From: Euleptes europaea | Taxonomy: Eukaryota; Chordata; Lepidosauria; Squamata; Sphaerodactylidae | Assembly (NCBI RefSeq): GCF_029931775.1 | Contig: NW_026612052.1 | Location: forward strand, 248,001 to 312,000 | Length of the DNA stretch: 64,000 nucleotides | Reading direction: 5' to 3' | Shown here: positions 33,101-43,315 of the stretch, piece after piece | Layout of the letters: every line of letters begins with the position of its first letter | How positions within the stretch are numbered: the stretch's first letter is position 1 | The notes under the pieces: model-generated | The model's input: the letters and a program-made list of their open reading frames with translations, nothing else | The model's database searches: none | What the model was told of the DNA's origin: nothing | Program-made: the position numbers and the translations under genes

Positions 33101-36100
33101 CATGCAAGACTCTTTGTCTGCCTTTCCTCCTAGTAGCATATTGAAGAGCTGATGTAACTTCTTGAGGTCCCTCATGGACTAAATGTTTTGGCATTCCACA
33201 AGCTATCCACAAACTATATTACATAGAATTGTTCAGCATTTAATAAAGGCAATAGGACTGTATTCTTATGCAATAGTTCAAAAGGTGCTTTAATAAAAGG
33301 AACACTGCATATAGTATGATTTGTTCACTGTATGTATTAACATGCTCTCACTACATTGGTTCTTGTAGGTTATCCGGGCTGTGTAACCGTGGTCTTGGTA
33401 TTTTCTTTCCTGACGTTTTGCCAGCAGCTGTGGCAGGCATCTTCAGAGGAGTAACACTGAAGGACAGTATCCTTCAGAGGGGTAACACTGAAGGACAGAG
33501 AGACACTGTCCTTCAGTGTTACTCCTCTGAAGATGCCTGCCACAGCTGCTGGCAAAACGTCAGGAAAGAAAATACCAAGACCACGGTTACACAGCCCGGA
33601 TAACCTATAAGAACCAATGAACTCTGACCGTGAAAGCCTTCGACAATATCTCACTACATTGTTTTGAAACTTCGTATTTTCACTTTTTGGTACTGGGGCA
33701 GCCCATTCCTGAGGGGAAGGGCCATGCCACTTTCAATAGACAATTTCCCCCCCCCCCACTGAAGCTGAAACCTTGCCCTTACCTGCGAGCCCCTTGGAAC
33801 CACTCCATAGTGTTCCATGGGGCAGGTAAGGGCAAAGGAGGTGGTCCCATGAAGACACTGGCAGGAGGTCAAGCTGGCATCCCAGGGCAAAATGGGGAGG
33901 CTGGCATGAGCACCCCAACTCTGGCATCCATGCTGCTCTGGGCGGTGCAAGTGGCCCAGGCTTTGGCGCAAGTGGCCAGATGCCGGCGCGGGCCCTTGCC
34001 CACCTCCTAAGCACTTTCGCCCTTCCAGCGTAGGAATGGGCTGTTAATGTATCAAATCTAATGCTTTTCCAGTTTTCTGTAACCCTAGTCCTATTACTTT
34101 GCTTATCAGATGTCTTCTATTGATTGCACTGACCCATGGCAATAAGCAGTCTTCCTTGAGTCTCAAAGAGAATAGCAGACTTTAAATAATATAATTGTAA
34201 AATAAATAATAAATACCTGTGGCAACTTGTAGATGTCTGTGATTTTTGACATCTGAATGGAGGTTTCAGAGTTGAGCCCCCCAACAATGGCCCACAGTTG
34301 TTCTTGTGTGCCACACCTATAATTAGGAGCCCATCTCCCTCGTTCACTCAGCAACTGCAGTGTGGTCGCGTAGGTCATTCTCCCGAAGTAGTAGTTGTCA
34401 GTTATGCGAAAACCCAGAGTGATGTTGGGTAAGAGCTCTGGATTATTGTTGATCTCATGGACAGCAAACACAAAGGCCAGGATATGCTGGTAGTTCTTTG
34501 GTAGCATCCTGCAATATGAATTGCACCAAAATTTCTAAAGTTGCCTCAGAATTGTAAACACCACACTTCAAAAGGAAAGACAACATGCTATTCTTCCCAT
34601 TAAAAGAGATTTAGAGATCAAGAATGATGCCATTGTACTTAGTGGAAAGTGGGAATCAGATTGGGTGGTCTCATCCAGAGGGGAGGACAGGGGTCTCCCA
34701 AATCTCTTTCTAACAGATGTGTGTGTGTGTAAAGTGCCTTCAAGTCGCAGCCGACTTATGGCGACCCCTTTTTGGAGTTTTCATGGCAAGAGACTAACAG
34801 AGGTGGCTTGCCAGTGCCTTCCTCTGCACAGCAACCCTGGTATTCCTTGGTGGTCTCCCATCCAAATACTAATCAGGGCTGACCCTGCTTAGCTTCTGAG
34901 ATCTGACGAGATCAGGCTAGCCTGGGCCATCCAGGTCAGGGCTTTCTAACAGATAGACATCCTATATCTCCATTTTAATATCAGATTTTAAAACTTCCTG
35001 TTTCATTTTTCACATACTTCTGTATTATTTTTCAACTACTTCTGAAAGAGCCAGCGTGGTGTAGTAGTTAAGAGCGGTGGACTCTAATTTGGAGAACCGG
35101 GTTGGTTTCCCCACTCCTACACATGAAGCCAGCTGGGTGACCTTGAGGTAGTCACAGTTCTCTTAGAGCTCTCTCAGCCTCACCTACCTCACAAGGTGTC
35201 TGTTGTGGGGAGAGGACGGGAAGGAGATTGTAAGCCAGTTTGATTCTCCTTAAAAAGGTAGAGAAAATCAGCATATAAAAACAAACTCTTCTTCTTCTAC
35301 TGTTCAGACTCATGGTTGGTTCCAGCCAGCTTTGTCACCCAACTTTGTCCAATTCTCATATTTTACCACACACACCCCCATCTCATTTGATTTTTGTCCA
35401 TGGAGGCTGCATCATCTTCCACACAACCTTTTTGGTGTTCAAATAACACCCCATCTTCCCTTTTTCATAAGTGGTTAAACTGGTTGGTTCCAACCCGTTC
35501 ACCTCAGTGTAGCAGTGCCCTGCTTGAGTGCCAACCTTTGGTCCTATATGCCTTGATGAAATACCAGATAGCTGGGGCAGTCCAGGCACCAACACTTTCG
35601 TTACCAAGTTAAAACACCTGCACATTACAATGAATGGTATGAAGTGTTCTATGTTTAATTCAGTTCACACAAATTTCTAGGTTCACCTTGCATTTTTATA
35701 AACCGGCAACATTCCCTGAAATAAATTACGTTCTCCTCAACATATACTGTCTTAACCATAGTAACAGGACCAGTTTCCCTTTTATTTTCAGAATTTATTC
35801 CTAGAAGGATTGTACTACTCATTCACTGGTCTGCTTTATAAACAAGAAAAGGTATCAGATGAGAAGGATCTTGTAAGCTTTTTTTTTTCTGGTGAAAAGG
35901 TAGGTGTCCATTTTTGACCACCAAGAGGGCTATTTCAGAGATTGTAAAACCCACATTAACAAAAGTCATGTGAGACTGAGATCATAGTGGACAAGAAAAT
36001 TAGGCAAGATCAAGCAGAAATACTGGAAGGATCCTACAGATCTATTGTTTCCTGGAAACTGATAAAAGCTAGCTAAAACAGAAGAGTTTCAGCAGTTGTA

Positions 36101-36534
36101 TTCAGTGAGATACCATAATAATTTTTTTTGAACTGATCTCTAGGTGGTTAAGTTATGAAGATTTAAAATTGCATGGATAAGAGGTAAATGAAACTATGAA
36201 TATTTCATATTCATGCGAATGAAAGTGGATATTATTTCAGTAAATTTCTATGAATTTATCTAAAGGGGGAAAAAAGATACCATATTGCATAATTTGTAGA
36301 GGAAAGACATGCTTACAGTTTTGTGAAAGTATCCACAACACCCAAAGGCTTCTGAAAAGTTGGAGGATCACAACCAGCAATATGTAGAGAGAAGCCACCA
36401 CCAATGATAAAGTTCCCCATCCCATAATACTCAGGGAAAGGAGCAAGGCTATTTTTTACCACATGGGTTGCTGTTAGGTTTCTGGGAGAGGTGGTAGGAA
36501 GTAGGAGCAGCAGCCGAAAGAGCTGTATACTCAT
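26288..36534 (-). CDS. Vomeronasal type-2 receptor (V2R-1), complete six-exon gene
   Basis: A family-C GPCR of vomeronasal neurons. Six coding exons on the minus strand: 36534-36317, 34508-34217, 31525-30674, 30132-29905, 28478-28352 and 27189-26288 (218, 292, 852, 228, 127 and 902 bases). They total 2619 bases or 873 codons including stop, about 872 residues, a usual V2R length. Every junction keeps frame: phases 2, 0, 0, 0 and 1. Order: signal peptide, Venus-flytrap ligand-binding module (exons 1-4), cysteine-rich linker (exons 5-6), seven-helix domain (exon 6). No break is visible. It sits between OR-E and OR-F on the same strand, and a broken relative lies at 54-57 kb. The introns hold several SINEs and miniature elements. 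The assignment rests on recognisable V2R blocks in each exon. Confidence 0.92.
27265..27340 (-). repeat. LINE 3' end fragment in V2R-1 intron 5
   Basis: gaatgaatgaatggttttat followed by gacataggccattacaaaca resembles, on the minus strand, the end of the LINE at 48502-50018. Confidence 0.4.
27853..28062 (+). mobile_element. hAT-like miniature element in V2R-1 intron 5
   Basis: Bounded by tagggttgctag and ggttggcatcccta and flanked by gctaccgg (27845-27852) and gctactgg (28063-28070), an 8-bp duplication with one difference. Confidence 0.8.
28352..28478 (-). CDS. V2R-1 exon 5 (cysteine-rich linker)
   Basis: Acceptor ccatttctgttcag, then [28 protein letters not shown] and [10 protein letters not shown], with donor TCAG|GTAGGC. 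127 bases ending in phase 1. The cysteine spacing C-x3-C, CC, C-x2-C is that of the V2R linker between the flytrap module and the membrane domain. The exon is too short to stand out as an open frame and was found by searching for the expected linker. Confidence 0.88.
28805..28892 (-). repeat. 5S-derived SINE head in V2R-1 intron 4
   Basis: Antisense gctgaccctgcttagcttcc, aagatctgatgacatccagg and ggttagcctggaccatccag; only the 5S-like head remains. Confidence 0.65.
29905..30132 (-). CDS. V2R-1 exon 4
   Basis: Acceptor ccacacatccag, then [35 protein letters not shown] and VKVGRMDP, ending KGFNQ with donor CAG|GTAGGT. This is the usual 76-codon V2R exon leading to the cysteine-rich region. Confidence 0.9.
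30674..31525 (-). CDS. V2R-1 exon 3 (main ligand-binding exon)
   Basis: Acceptor ctcttgtag, then [55 protein letters not shown] and later [10 protein letters not shown] and [15 protein letters not shown], ending MPQWQ with donor CAG|GTAACC. 852 bases, 284 codons, phase 0 at both ends. Confidence 0.92.
31838..32575 (+). repeat. Sauria-type SINE split by a hAT-like element
   Basis: The head agcagtggtttagagcagtg lies at 31838-31858 and resumes at 32291 as gcggtggagtctgatctgga, continuing to gcatataaaaccaactcttc at about 32565. The intervening 432 bases are a separate insertion. Located in V2R-1 intron 2. Confidence 0.85.
31859..32290. mobile_element. 432-bp GC-rich hAT-like element nested in a SINE
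   Basis: Ends tagggttgttgg and cgacagccctа (imperfect inverted repeats; the last base is an ordinary A at 32290), flanked by gcagtgga (31851-31858) and gcggtgga (32291-32298). The interior is rich in ttcgg/ccgaa motifs, CpG and a ccgcgggccttcac core, very unlike the surrounding DNA. No transposase. Confidence 0.8.
33346..33661. mobile_element. Hairpin insertion: 112-bp inverted arms with 13-bp target duplication
   Basis: The arms 33356-33467 and 33506-33617 are inverted copies differing at about one base and separated by 38 bases. The whole insertion (33359-33648) is flanked by tctcactacattg at 33346-33358 and 33649-33661. The arm sequence (ggttatccgggctgtgtaac, tgacgttttgccagcagctg) is one I recall as a common squamate retroelement end, possibly Penelope-like. 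Located in V2R-1 intron 2. Confidence 0.75.
33715..34030. repeat. GC-rich block, unclassified repeat
   Basis: A GC-rich segment in V2R-1 intron 2 with a small inverted repeat (cttgcccttacctgc at about 33772 and gcaggtaagggcaaag at about 33822). Composition is like 7600-8110. Open frames on both strands lack motifs. Confidence 0.35.
34217..34508 (-). CDS. V2R-1 exon 2 (ligand-binding module)
   Basis: Acceptor tcatattgcag, then G|ATGCTACC completes the codon split after exon 1. It reads [20 protein letters not shown], then [15 protein letters not shown] and [14 protein letters not shown], ending at KLPQ with donor CAG|GTATTT. A standard V2R exon 2; the 292-base length is identical in V2R-2. 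Confidence 0.92.
34719..34941 (-). repeat. 5S-derived SINE with 13-bp target duplication
   Basis: Antisense copy from the gtgtgtgtgtaaagtgcctt tail to the ggccatccaggtcaggg head, flanked by ctttctaacagat at 34706-34718 and 34942-34954. The matching intron of V2R-2 (about 56037) has no insertion, so this one came after the V2R duplication or was lost there. Confidence 0.85.
35048..35300 (+). repeat. Sauria-type SINE in V2R-1 intron 1
   Basis: agccagcgtggtgtagtagt head, gaaccgggttggtttcccca, ggtgtctgttgtggggagag, tail acaaactcttcttcttctac. Absent from the corresponding V2R-2 intron near 56120. Confidence 0.85.
36317..36534 (-). CDS. V2R-1 exon 1 (signal peptide and start of ligand-binding module)
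   Basis: The start ATG gives [13 protein letters not shown], a short hydrophobic signal peptide, then [18 protein letters not shown], the V2R 'EYY.xGxxxIGG' block, and [10 protein letters not shown]. The donor is ACT|GTAAGC. The frame is open further upstream (to 36657), so a longer N-terminus cannot be excluded, but MSIQ is followed directly by the signal sequence. Confidence 0.88.
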
Positions 36535-38713
36535 TCTGAAAACAAGCCAAATATCACATTTGCCTATAGACAAAATCTTCCTTTTGACTTCCAGAGAGAA
36601 TTTCTCTCCTGCCAGAAGTAAAGACATCCTGGCTACATTTCTGCTTCCAAACTGCAATTCTAGTTGTTACCTCTTGATTACTTGGGCAAGTGAACCCATT
36701 AGCCTGAATGGTCTGAAGCGAACTGTGTTTTCTTCATGCTCCTTCAGTTTACCAGGGATGCAGTCAGACAAATGGAGATGTCAATAGCTGAACCAAGGCT
36801 CTCTTAAATACAAGCCAGATGTGCACTACCAGCTCTTCCAGAAACAGATAGGAAAGTTCAGACCAACAACATCCTCCCTGTTGCTTGCTCTAGTCAACCA
36901 TGAAGTAGAACTGGCTTATTTAGAGATGTACAATGTTACTGGTTGTTGTTACTGGGAAAAAAATCTGATTTCGTAGTTGATCATAGTAAGGAATCAACCA
37001 CCATTATTTCAGTAATTACAGGGTTGATAATTACCTATTTGTGATTGTAGTGCTAGGTACACTGACACAGTGGGAAACAAAACATGCATGCATGATCTCA
37101 TCTGTATTATCTTCATGTTCCACTATGTGGTAGAAATGCAGAGTGCTGACTGTTCTAATATTTTATTGTGATTTGGATTTAGAGTTGATTTAACCTATTT
37201 TGGGTTATTTGGGTGTTCTTTCGTAAGCTGCCTTGAGCACATTTGGAGGAAAGGTGGAATACAAATATTTTTGGAGGAAAGGTGGAATACAAATTATATA
37301 TTGAGAGGGTCATGTGTCCCTTATAATTTTCCCTATATAGGCCAGAATGACCCAAGTGACTGGCATTTCACAATAGACATACAGTAGGTACTCGCTTCAG
37401 CAGCATATATACTAAAATTGGAACAGTAGACATAGATCTAGTCTGAGAAGAGAGCCTAGAATGGTCCAGCTATCAGCCACTACAGTATCATAGCTAAAAT
37501 GGCAAATTTGATACAGGCCTGTAATTATTTAAATTAGTGGGAATTATTTAGATTAAGCCAGAATGAAGAAGTTTATCTCTGCCTCCTTTAATAACGTAGG
37601 AATGCCATGTCGCCCATGACATATTTACAAGGGGATATAAAATATCTCTATGAATACCATGCTGTTTTTCTTCATTGGTATTACTTAGTTCAAGATGCAG
37701 CCTGTCCCCTGTGATTTGTGAGCATTGTGTCTCTTTTACTTGCTCACAAATCTTGTCATAGCATCTACCATTTTTTTTAAAGATTGAGATGGGCAGCCAC
37801 TGGCTTGCATGCCAAGTAGCATCATGTCATGCCATTTTGTTCACCCTGACAGTTTTCTTACTCCATGTCACTAGCAGGAATGAGGTTGAGCAGAGAAATG
37901 GTCTGGCACTCAGGCCCTAACAGGTTGCCTAGCCCTGTTTTAGACAGTGAGTACCCAACAAAATGAAGACAGTTTTCTCCTCTTAGAGAAGATCATGTTC
38001 TTTGATTTATGATGGTTTATTTTAAGATCTTCCTTAGAACAGTACTCAGAAAAGGTTTGTAGAGATCTTTTCAAACCAATTCTTGTGCCTGATCCATGTG
38101 AACAAAACAATCTCCTGGTGATAAAAACACAATTTTTACATTGACATAATTAATTCACAAATGGAATACATGAATGCAGGAAATAAATCATTATTTAATG
38201 GTATGGGTAGAGACTGTTCCCTGTTGGCTGCCATTGTTTATGATAAGTATTTAGAGATTTGTGAAGTTCTTCAATATTCACAAAAGCCCAATGTTCACAG
38301 TAAAATGAAGCATCAGCTATTTGCTTTGACTAGATAATGAGATATTTGCTGTACCAATTCTCTTGTGAATCTTTTTTATTTGTTATGTGTTCTATGTTTT
38401 CACATAGAATAAATACTTAACTGATAAGTACCAAATATTGATTTGGGGGTAAAGTAGCTGAAATACTCAAAACATATCCCTACTGTTATCATATTATGTT
38501 GAAAGTTGTTTCATGGATTCATGGATGAATCAACAGCAGCATAAAGAGGATTTTGGAAGAAGTTGGATTATTATTTTGCTCGTTCTCCATTCCATTATAC
38601 CTCCATTAGTAAAGCTGAAAACTCAAATATGTAAATAGAATGGAAAATATTACATGGACATACAAGAAATTGCTCTATTTTGTAGATTTTATTATAACCT
38701 AGATGGATCAAAT
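36535..38713. other. Between V2R-1 and OR-F; duplicated at 57.2-60.3 kb
   Basis: It contains the putative 5' end region of V2R-1 (a shared phrase such as gtgcactaccagctcttcca occurs here and upstream of V2R-2), a LINE-like tail at about 37180-37290 (gtaagctgccttgagcacat, ggaggaaaggtggaatacaa), the U6 fragment, and the 3' flank of OR-F. No other gene. Confidence 0.55.
37382..37423 (+). ncRNA. U6 snRNA 5'-end fragment (retroposed relic)
   Basis: gtactcgcttcagcagcata continuing to tatactaaaattggaac matches about 34 of the first 37 bases of vertebrate U6 snRNA. The 42-bp insertion is flanked by caatagacata (37371-37381) and cagtagacata (37424-37434). The paralogous site near 58951 reads straight through without it. 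Too short to function. Confidence 0.8.
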
Positions 38714-39661
38714 TCACTTGGAAATCCCACATTTGTTTACAACTCTCTTTAAAGCTTTTTTAACCTCTTTGTTTCTTAGGCTGTAGATAAGGGGATTAAT
38801 TAGAGGGGTTAAGACTGTGTAGAAGACAGAGAAAACCTTATCCACTTCTCGCAGAGCTTCTTTTTTTGGTAGTGCATATACGAATATCAACGAACCATAA
38901 AATATGGAAACTACGATGAGGTGAGAAGAACAGGTGGAAAAGGCCTTTTTTCTCCCATCTGAAGAAGGGATTTTTATAATGGCAGCAATGATACACATGT
39001 AAGACAGCATCGTCAGAAGACAAGAAGGAACAGTGTCTATGACAGAGACTGTGAGTCCCACCAGGGTCACCAGAGTTGTGTCACTGCATGACAGGTTAAT
39101 CACTGGCATCAGTTCACAAAAGAAATGGTCAATTTCATGGGGGCCACAGTATTTCAGCTGGGACATCAAACTCAGTACTAAAGTCATAACTGTTATCCCA
39201 CAAAGCCAAGATGCTGCTGTCATCAGAAAGCAGAGTCTTCTGCTCATTAGGGTTGCATATTGGAGGGGCTTGCATATTGCCAAATACCGATCATATGACA
39301 TTGATGCCAGTAGGTAGCATTCTGCAACCACGAGTGTACCAAAGGAATACAGCTGGATGAAACAGCCCCCAATAGAAATGGTTCTGTCCCCTGTCAGAAG
39401 GCTAGCCAACACCCTGGGTAGAAGAGTTGAAGTGTAGAAGGTCTCCAAACAGGACAGGTTTCCAAGGAAGAAGTACATGGGAATGTGAAGGTGATGATCC
39501 ATGATTACTAACACAATGATGATGAGGTTTCCAGCCATGGTCACACTGTAGATTATTAGGAAAACCAAGAAGAGAGGAATCTGAAGTTCAGGGGTATTCC
39601 CAAACCCCAGAAGGAGAAATGTAGTTATCGCTGTTTCATTGACTGTGTCAATATGCTCCAT
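38714..39661 (-). CDS. Olfactory receptor (OR-F), class II, 11A1-like, intact
   Basis: A 315-residue odorant receptor, close relative of OR-E, G and H. NET at 8; LHIPMY at 59-64; MSYDRY at 121-126; YCGPHEIDHFFCEL (Glu where E and H have Asp) in the second extracellular loop; KKAFSTCSSH; TPLINPLIYSLRNKEV. Open sequence extends 25 codons upstream through a run of Phe codons, but that is the T-rich tract of the splice acceptor (ccactttcag), so the start is MEHID. On the plus strand the tract is an A run of about 25 (39686-39709), longer than in E, G or H. It pairs with OR-H in its 3' surroundings. Confidence 0.95.
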   Translation of the reverse strand: MEHIDTVNETAITTFLLLGFGNTPELQIPLFLVFLIIYSVTMAGNLIIIVLVIMDHHLHIPMYFFLGNLSCLETFYTSTLLPRVLASLLTGDRTISIGGCFIQLYSFGTLVVAECYLLASMSYDRYLAICKPLQYATLMSRRLCFLMTAASWLCGITVMTLVLSLMSQLKYCGPHEIDHFFCELMPVINLSCSDTTLVTLVGLTVSVIDTVPSCLLTMLSYMCIIAAIIKIPSSDGRKKAFSTCSSHLIVVSIFYGSLIFVYALPKKEALREVDKVFSVFYTVLTPLINPLIYSLRNKEVKKALKRVVNKCGISK

Positions 39662-39674
39662 CGTTTCAATCACT

Positions 39675-42060
39675 GAAAGTGGATTAAAAAAAAAAAAAAA
39701 AAAAAAAAACATAAGGTCTACAAGTGAAAGACCCAAAGTCTAAAAGTGATTATACACTTAAATGTAATGTCGCAACCTCCTTCCCACAATTAATGCTGAG
39801 ATTTATAAAATGTTATCCTGTGTTGTATCTGGGCATGGGGAAACCACTTCAAAGGCCTTTTTCTGCTATGAAGCTCATTGTGCGGCTATTACCTCATCTA
39901 CAAGGCAATCACATTGTTACTTGATGACTACATTGAATAAAGATTTTGCTATTCATTGTTAGTGCTAAGCTACAAGATGGCTAGAAGGTACTGTTTGTTT
40001 ATTTATGTAAGCCAAATGAAGCCAACTTCATTTGGCTTACATAATTTTCTTCTCCATTTTATCCTAACAGCCCTGTGAGGTAGATTAGGCTGACAGTGTG
40101 TGACTGATTTTGTCTAAACAAAGTCCCAGTCTGTAAGAGTTTCCTAGAGGAGTGGAATCTAACCTAGAAAACCCTCTGATCTGCAATCCTATTATCGATT
40201 CCCCACCACCCATATTCTGGCTTCAGCAGGGCACCCCAATTGTTCATGGAAATATTCTGAATAGAAAATAACAAAATACTCATATACATATGAAGACACA
40301 AGCTAAATACAAGCTGTAAGAATGCAAGCACTAGATTGGATCCAGACTACGTTGGCAATTGCCACCAATTCTACCTCCCCCTTCCACATACCCTTCATAC
40401 CATTACTTGGGGTCCCTTATCCTCCAGGAGAAGCATTTCATGAAGACTGGTGGCCTACAGTGGGAGGAAGGATGCCTGAAAGGTTTATCCTGCTGCTGGA
40501 AAATGTTGCCTGGTTCCAACCCAACACTGCTTCATGAGTTGGATGCATTCAGCTTTTCATTCAGCCTCAGCCAATTGCTCTCTTTATTGCAGCCTCCATG
40601 ACACAAAAAAGCAGATTTGTTGGTAGATTTGGTCTAGGAGCACAAAATGCAGGTCCCATGATCTGAAGAGTAACCTCTTTCCTTCTTTTTCCACAAGCAA
40701 AAAAGTAGTTGGATTTAACCCCTTGTGCAAAATATCAGGGCCCTGTGCAGGATAAATATTTACTGGTGGTGGTGGGGTTCTAAATTTACAAACTAGGGAT
40801 GGAATGAAAACTCACTCAAATGTAATGTCCCCTCAAAGACTGCAGTATTGTCCTCCTCAAAATAAACCTGTTTTCGTATCTTCCGTGAGTTGGTGCTAGA
40901 CAAGATATGGTTCTTAAAAAACAAATGTAACCATTATAAAAGACTTTCCCTCCCATCCTGGTATGAAAGCTCGGATTTCATAACAGTGTTCAATTTGGAT
41001 TATTAAATAACATCTACTTTTCTGTGGATTTGCACTTGAATTGGAAAGTGGGTCATATTCACATAGACCTAGGGTACAATCTAGGTTACAAGTGATTAAC
41101 ATGGATAAATGAGGCTTTCTCTCGGAGGAAGCCCCTTCCACCAACTTCATTTGGTGGGATATTTTCACAGTCGATGTACATCATTGGATCCAGATGTATA
41201 TATTTCCCCAGAGGTACCCTCTAAGAAATCACACAATCTTTAAGTAGAAACACATAAGGTATTAAATAAGATGCATGCTGTGTCATCAGAATAATCATGT
41301 AATAAAAACGTATACCATTAACCATCAGCTGGCAGAAATGAAGAATGGTTGAGAGGTAGGTCCATATAACTGCTGCACACTTGTCTTGCTATCATGTGGA
41401 ATGACTAACATTTCCTTATGGAGACAGTCAAATCTTGCTATTTCACAAGGCCTCGTGCATTACAAAAGGGACACTTTATATAGAGGAGCAACAGACTGTA
41501 CACAGAGAACAACCTCTTGACATTTTAAGGGGGAAAATTCAGAACAATTAGCAAATCCCCCTTCTAAAACATGTGATGCAATACTCATTAAGGCTTCAAA
41601 ACACTCCTGCCTGTTATTTGGAACCTTTATTTAGAAAACCTATGTGCCACCTCTCCAGAGACCTGCCTGAGTGAGCTCTTGCAAGTGGAGTAATAAGGCG
41701 CTACATAATTTTTCAAGGATAATTAAACAAAAAAAAGTTGTTCCTTCTTTTTCATGCCACTCTGATAAAAAAACAACAACATGAGTACCCAAAGGAAACA
41801 GATAATAACACAAAAATAAATTTATTAACAAAATGAAGGAAATATAACAATATATTAATGATGAAGTGAGCTCTAACTCTAGAGAGCTTATACCCTCCAA
41901 ATCTTGTTGGTCTCTATGGTGCTAATGGACTTGTATCTAGGTCTTCTACTGAAGACCACACAGCTACCCTCCTGAGAGTATGCTAATGAGTGAGATGTTC
42001 ATTTCCTAAAATATTTAAATGAGAAAGATCCCGGATTTAACACCTGGACGTAGTATTACC
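39675..42060. repeat. Duplicated upstream flank of OR-F
   Basis: Collinear with 21403-23760: attggatccagactacgttg at 40336, agcagatttgttggtagatt as a local addition near 40608, gagagcttataccctccaaa near 41882. A short hairpin occurs at 40010-40045 (aagccaaatgaagcc then ggcttacata). Confidence 0.8.
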
Positions 42061-42067
42061 ACAATCC

Positions 42068-42295
42068 ATAACAGTGCGGTGTAGTGGTTAAGGGATTCTC
42101 CACTCCTGTACATGAAGCCTGCTGGGTGATGTTGCGCTAGTCACAGCTCTCAGAAATCTCCTAGCCCCACCTACCTCCCAAAGTGCCTGTGGTGGGTGGT
42201 GGTGGTTGGAAGAGAAGGCAATTGTAAGCCACTTTGAGACTCCGTATGGCAGAGAAAATGGGGTATAAAAACCAATTATTTTTCTTATCTAGTGA
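42068..42295 (+). repeat. Sauria-type SINE, ortholog of the insertion at 23795
   Basis: cagtgcggtgtagtggttaa, cccacctacctcccaaagtg, tggggtataaaaaccaatta; both flanks match those of the 23.8 kb copy. Confidence 0.8.
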
Positions 42296-42587
42296 ATGCA
42301 TTTTTTTAAGGAATTCTCTCTCCCCCCTCCCTTGGCTCTGTTTCATTACATATATTGAAGATCAAATACCTTTATTTATTTCTCTTATTTATAGCAATAT
42401 TTATAGCCTACTTTTCTTGCTGCCATTCAAGGCAGATTACAAGGTATAAAAATCAGACTGCACAAGACTGCCTTGCACTGGTATATCCATGACTCACTTC
42501 ATCCTTGCTGCTGGCAATTAGGCCTGTCCCTGAGGGCTGGAGAGCAGAGGTAATTAGATGCTCGTAGGAAGTTATATGCCCTGAGCT

Positions 42588-42640
42588 GGACAGCCCAGGT
42601 TAGCCCGATCCATCTGATCTTGGAAGCTAAGCAGAGTCAG
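42588..42640 (+). repeat. Truncated 5S-derived SINE, counterpart of 24312
   Basis: gctggacagcccaggttagc and gatcttggaagctaagcaga, then similarity to the 24.3 kb copy ends abruptly at about 42640. Confidence 0.65.
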
Positions 42641-43130
42641 CAGATAGACTGCTGAGCATGTCCCTGCAGCACTTACACTCACTATTGATCTGCTCCCGAG
42701 CCTACTTCATGGTGTTGGTTTTGCCATTTGATGCCCTACTGAGTATGTGAAGGACCATCTTCTTACATACTCTCCTTCTGAGAATTAAGATTACAAGGAG
42801 ACGCTTTCCTGACCCACCAAAGAGACTCATCTGGTGGGCACACCAAAGAGGGACTTTTCGGTGGCAGCCCCACAGTTATAGAACATCCTCCCCAGGGAGG
42901 TCCTCATGGCCCCTCATATTTGATCTTCAGGAGGAAGTTGAAGATAGTTGTGCTTAGGACTGCATTTGATTGATTAAGGTTTATTGGCAATCCTAAATTG
43001 TTAACTTTAATGGGTTTTTATAATTGTGTGTGTGTTTTTTCAAATAATGTTTTATTTATATTGTAAACCACCTTGAATTCTGCAAGGGATAAAGGTGGCC
43101 AATCAATGCTTTAAATAAATACAATAAATG
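42641..43130 (+). mobile_element. LINE 3' end (L2/CR1 group)
   Basis: The phrases cctccccagggaggtcctca, cttcaggaggaagttgaaga, attgtaaaccaccttgaatt and a final aataaatac are those of the common squamate LINE 3' end encoding a degenerate 'W N x L P R E V' C-terminus. The clade is from memory. Confidence 0.6.
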
Positions 43131-43134
43131 ATAT

Positions 43135-43315
43135 GTACGATGTGGAGCAGTTGTTAGAGTGTTGGATTAAGGTCAAGGAGATCCAGGTTTTTCCATGGAA
43201 ACTTGCCGTGTGAACTTTGGCCAGCCTTGGTATTTCAGCCTAACCTACCTCACAGGGCTGGTATCCTGCATATAAACATGGAAGGAAGAAGTGAGTCACT
43301 ACCTGTTTAGTCCAT
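43135..43315 (+). repeat. Sauria SINE (classic form)
   Basis: gatgtggagcagttgttaga, gttggattaaggtcaaggag, agcctaacctacctcacagg: the tRNA-like head and conserved middle of Sauria SINE. Diverged. Confidence 0.7.

Noticed and set aside
33630-34014. Open frames of 93-126 codons on both strands
   Set aside because: GC-rich block within V2R-1 intron 2 without motifs; open in several frames at once.
37388-37424. A functional U6 snRNA gene
   Set aside because: Only about 37 of about 107 bases are present, without a terminator or an upstream promoter, inside a target-duplicated insert.
39662-39736. A 25-residue N-terminal extension of OR-F with a Phe run
   Set aside because: It is translated intron: the run is the acceptor's pyrimidine tract, and E, G and H show the same acceptor before their ATG.
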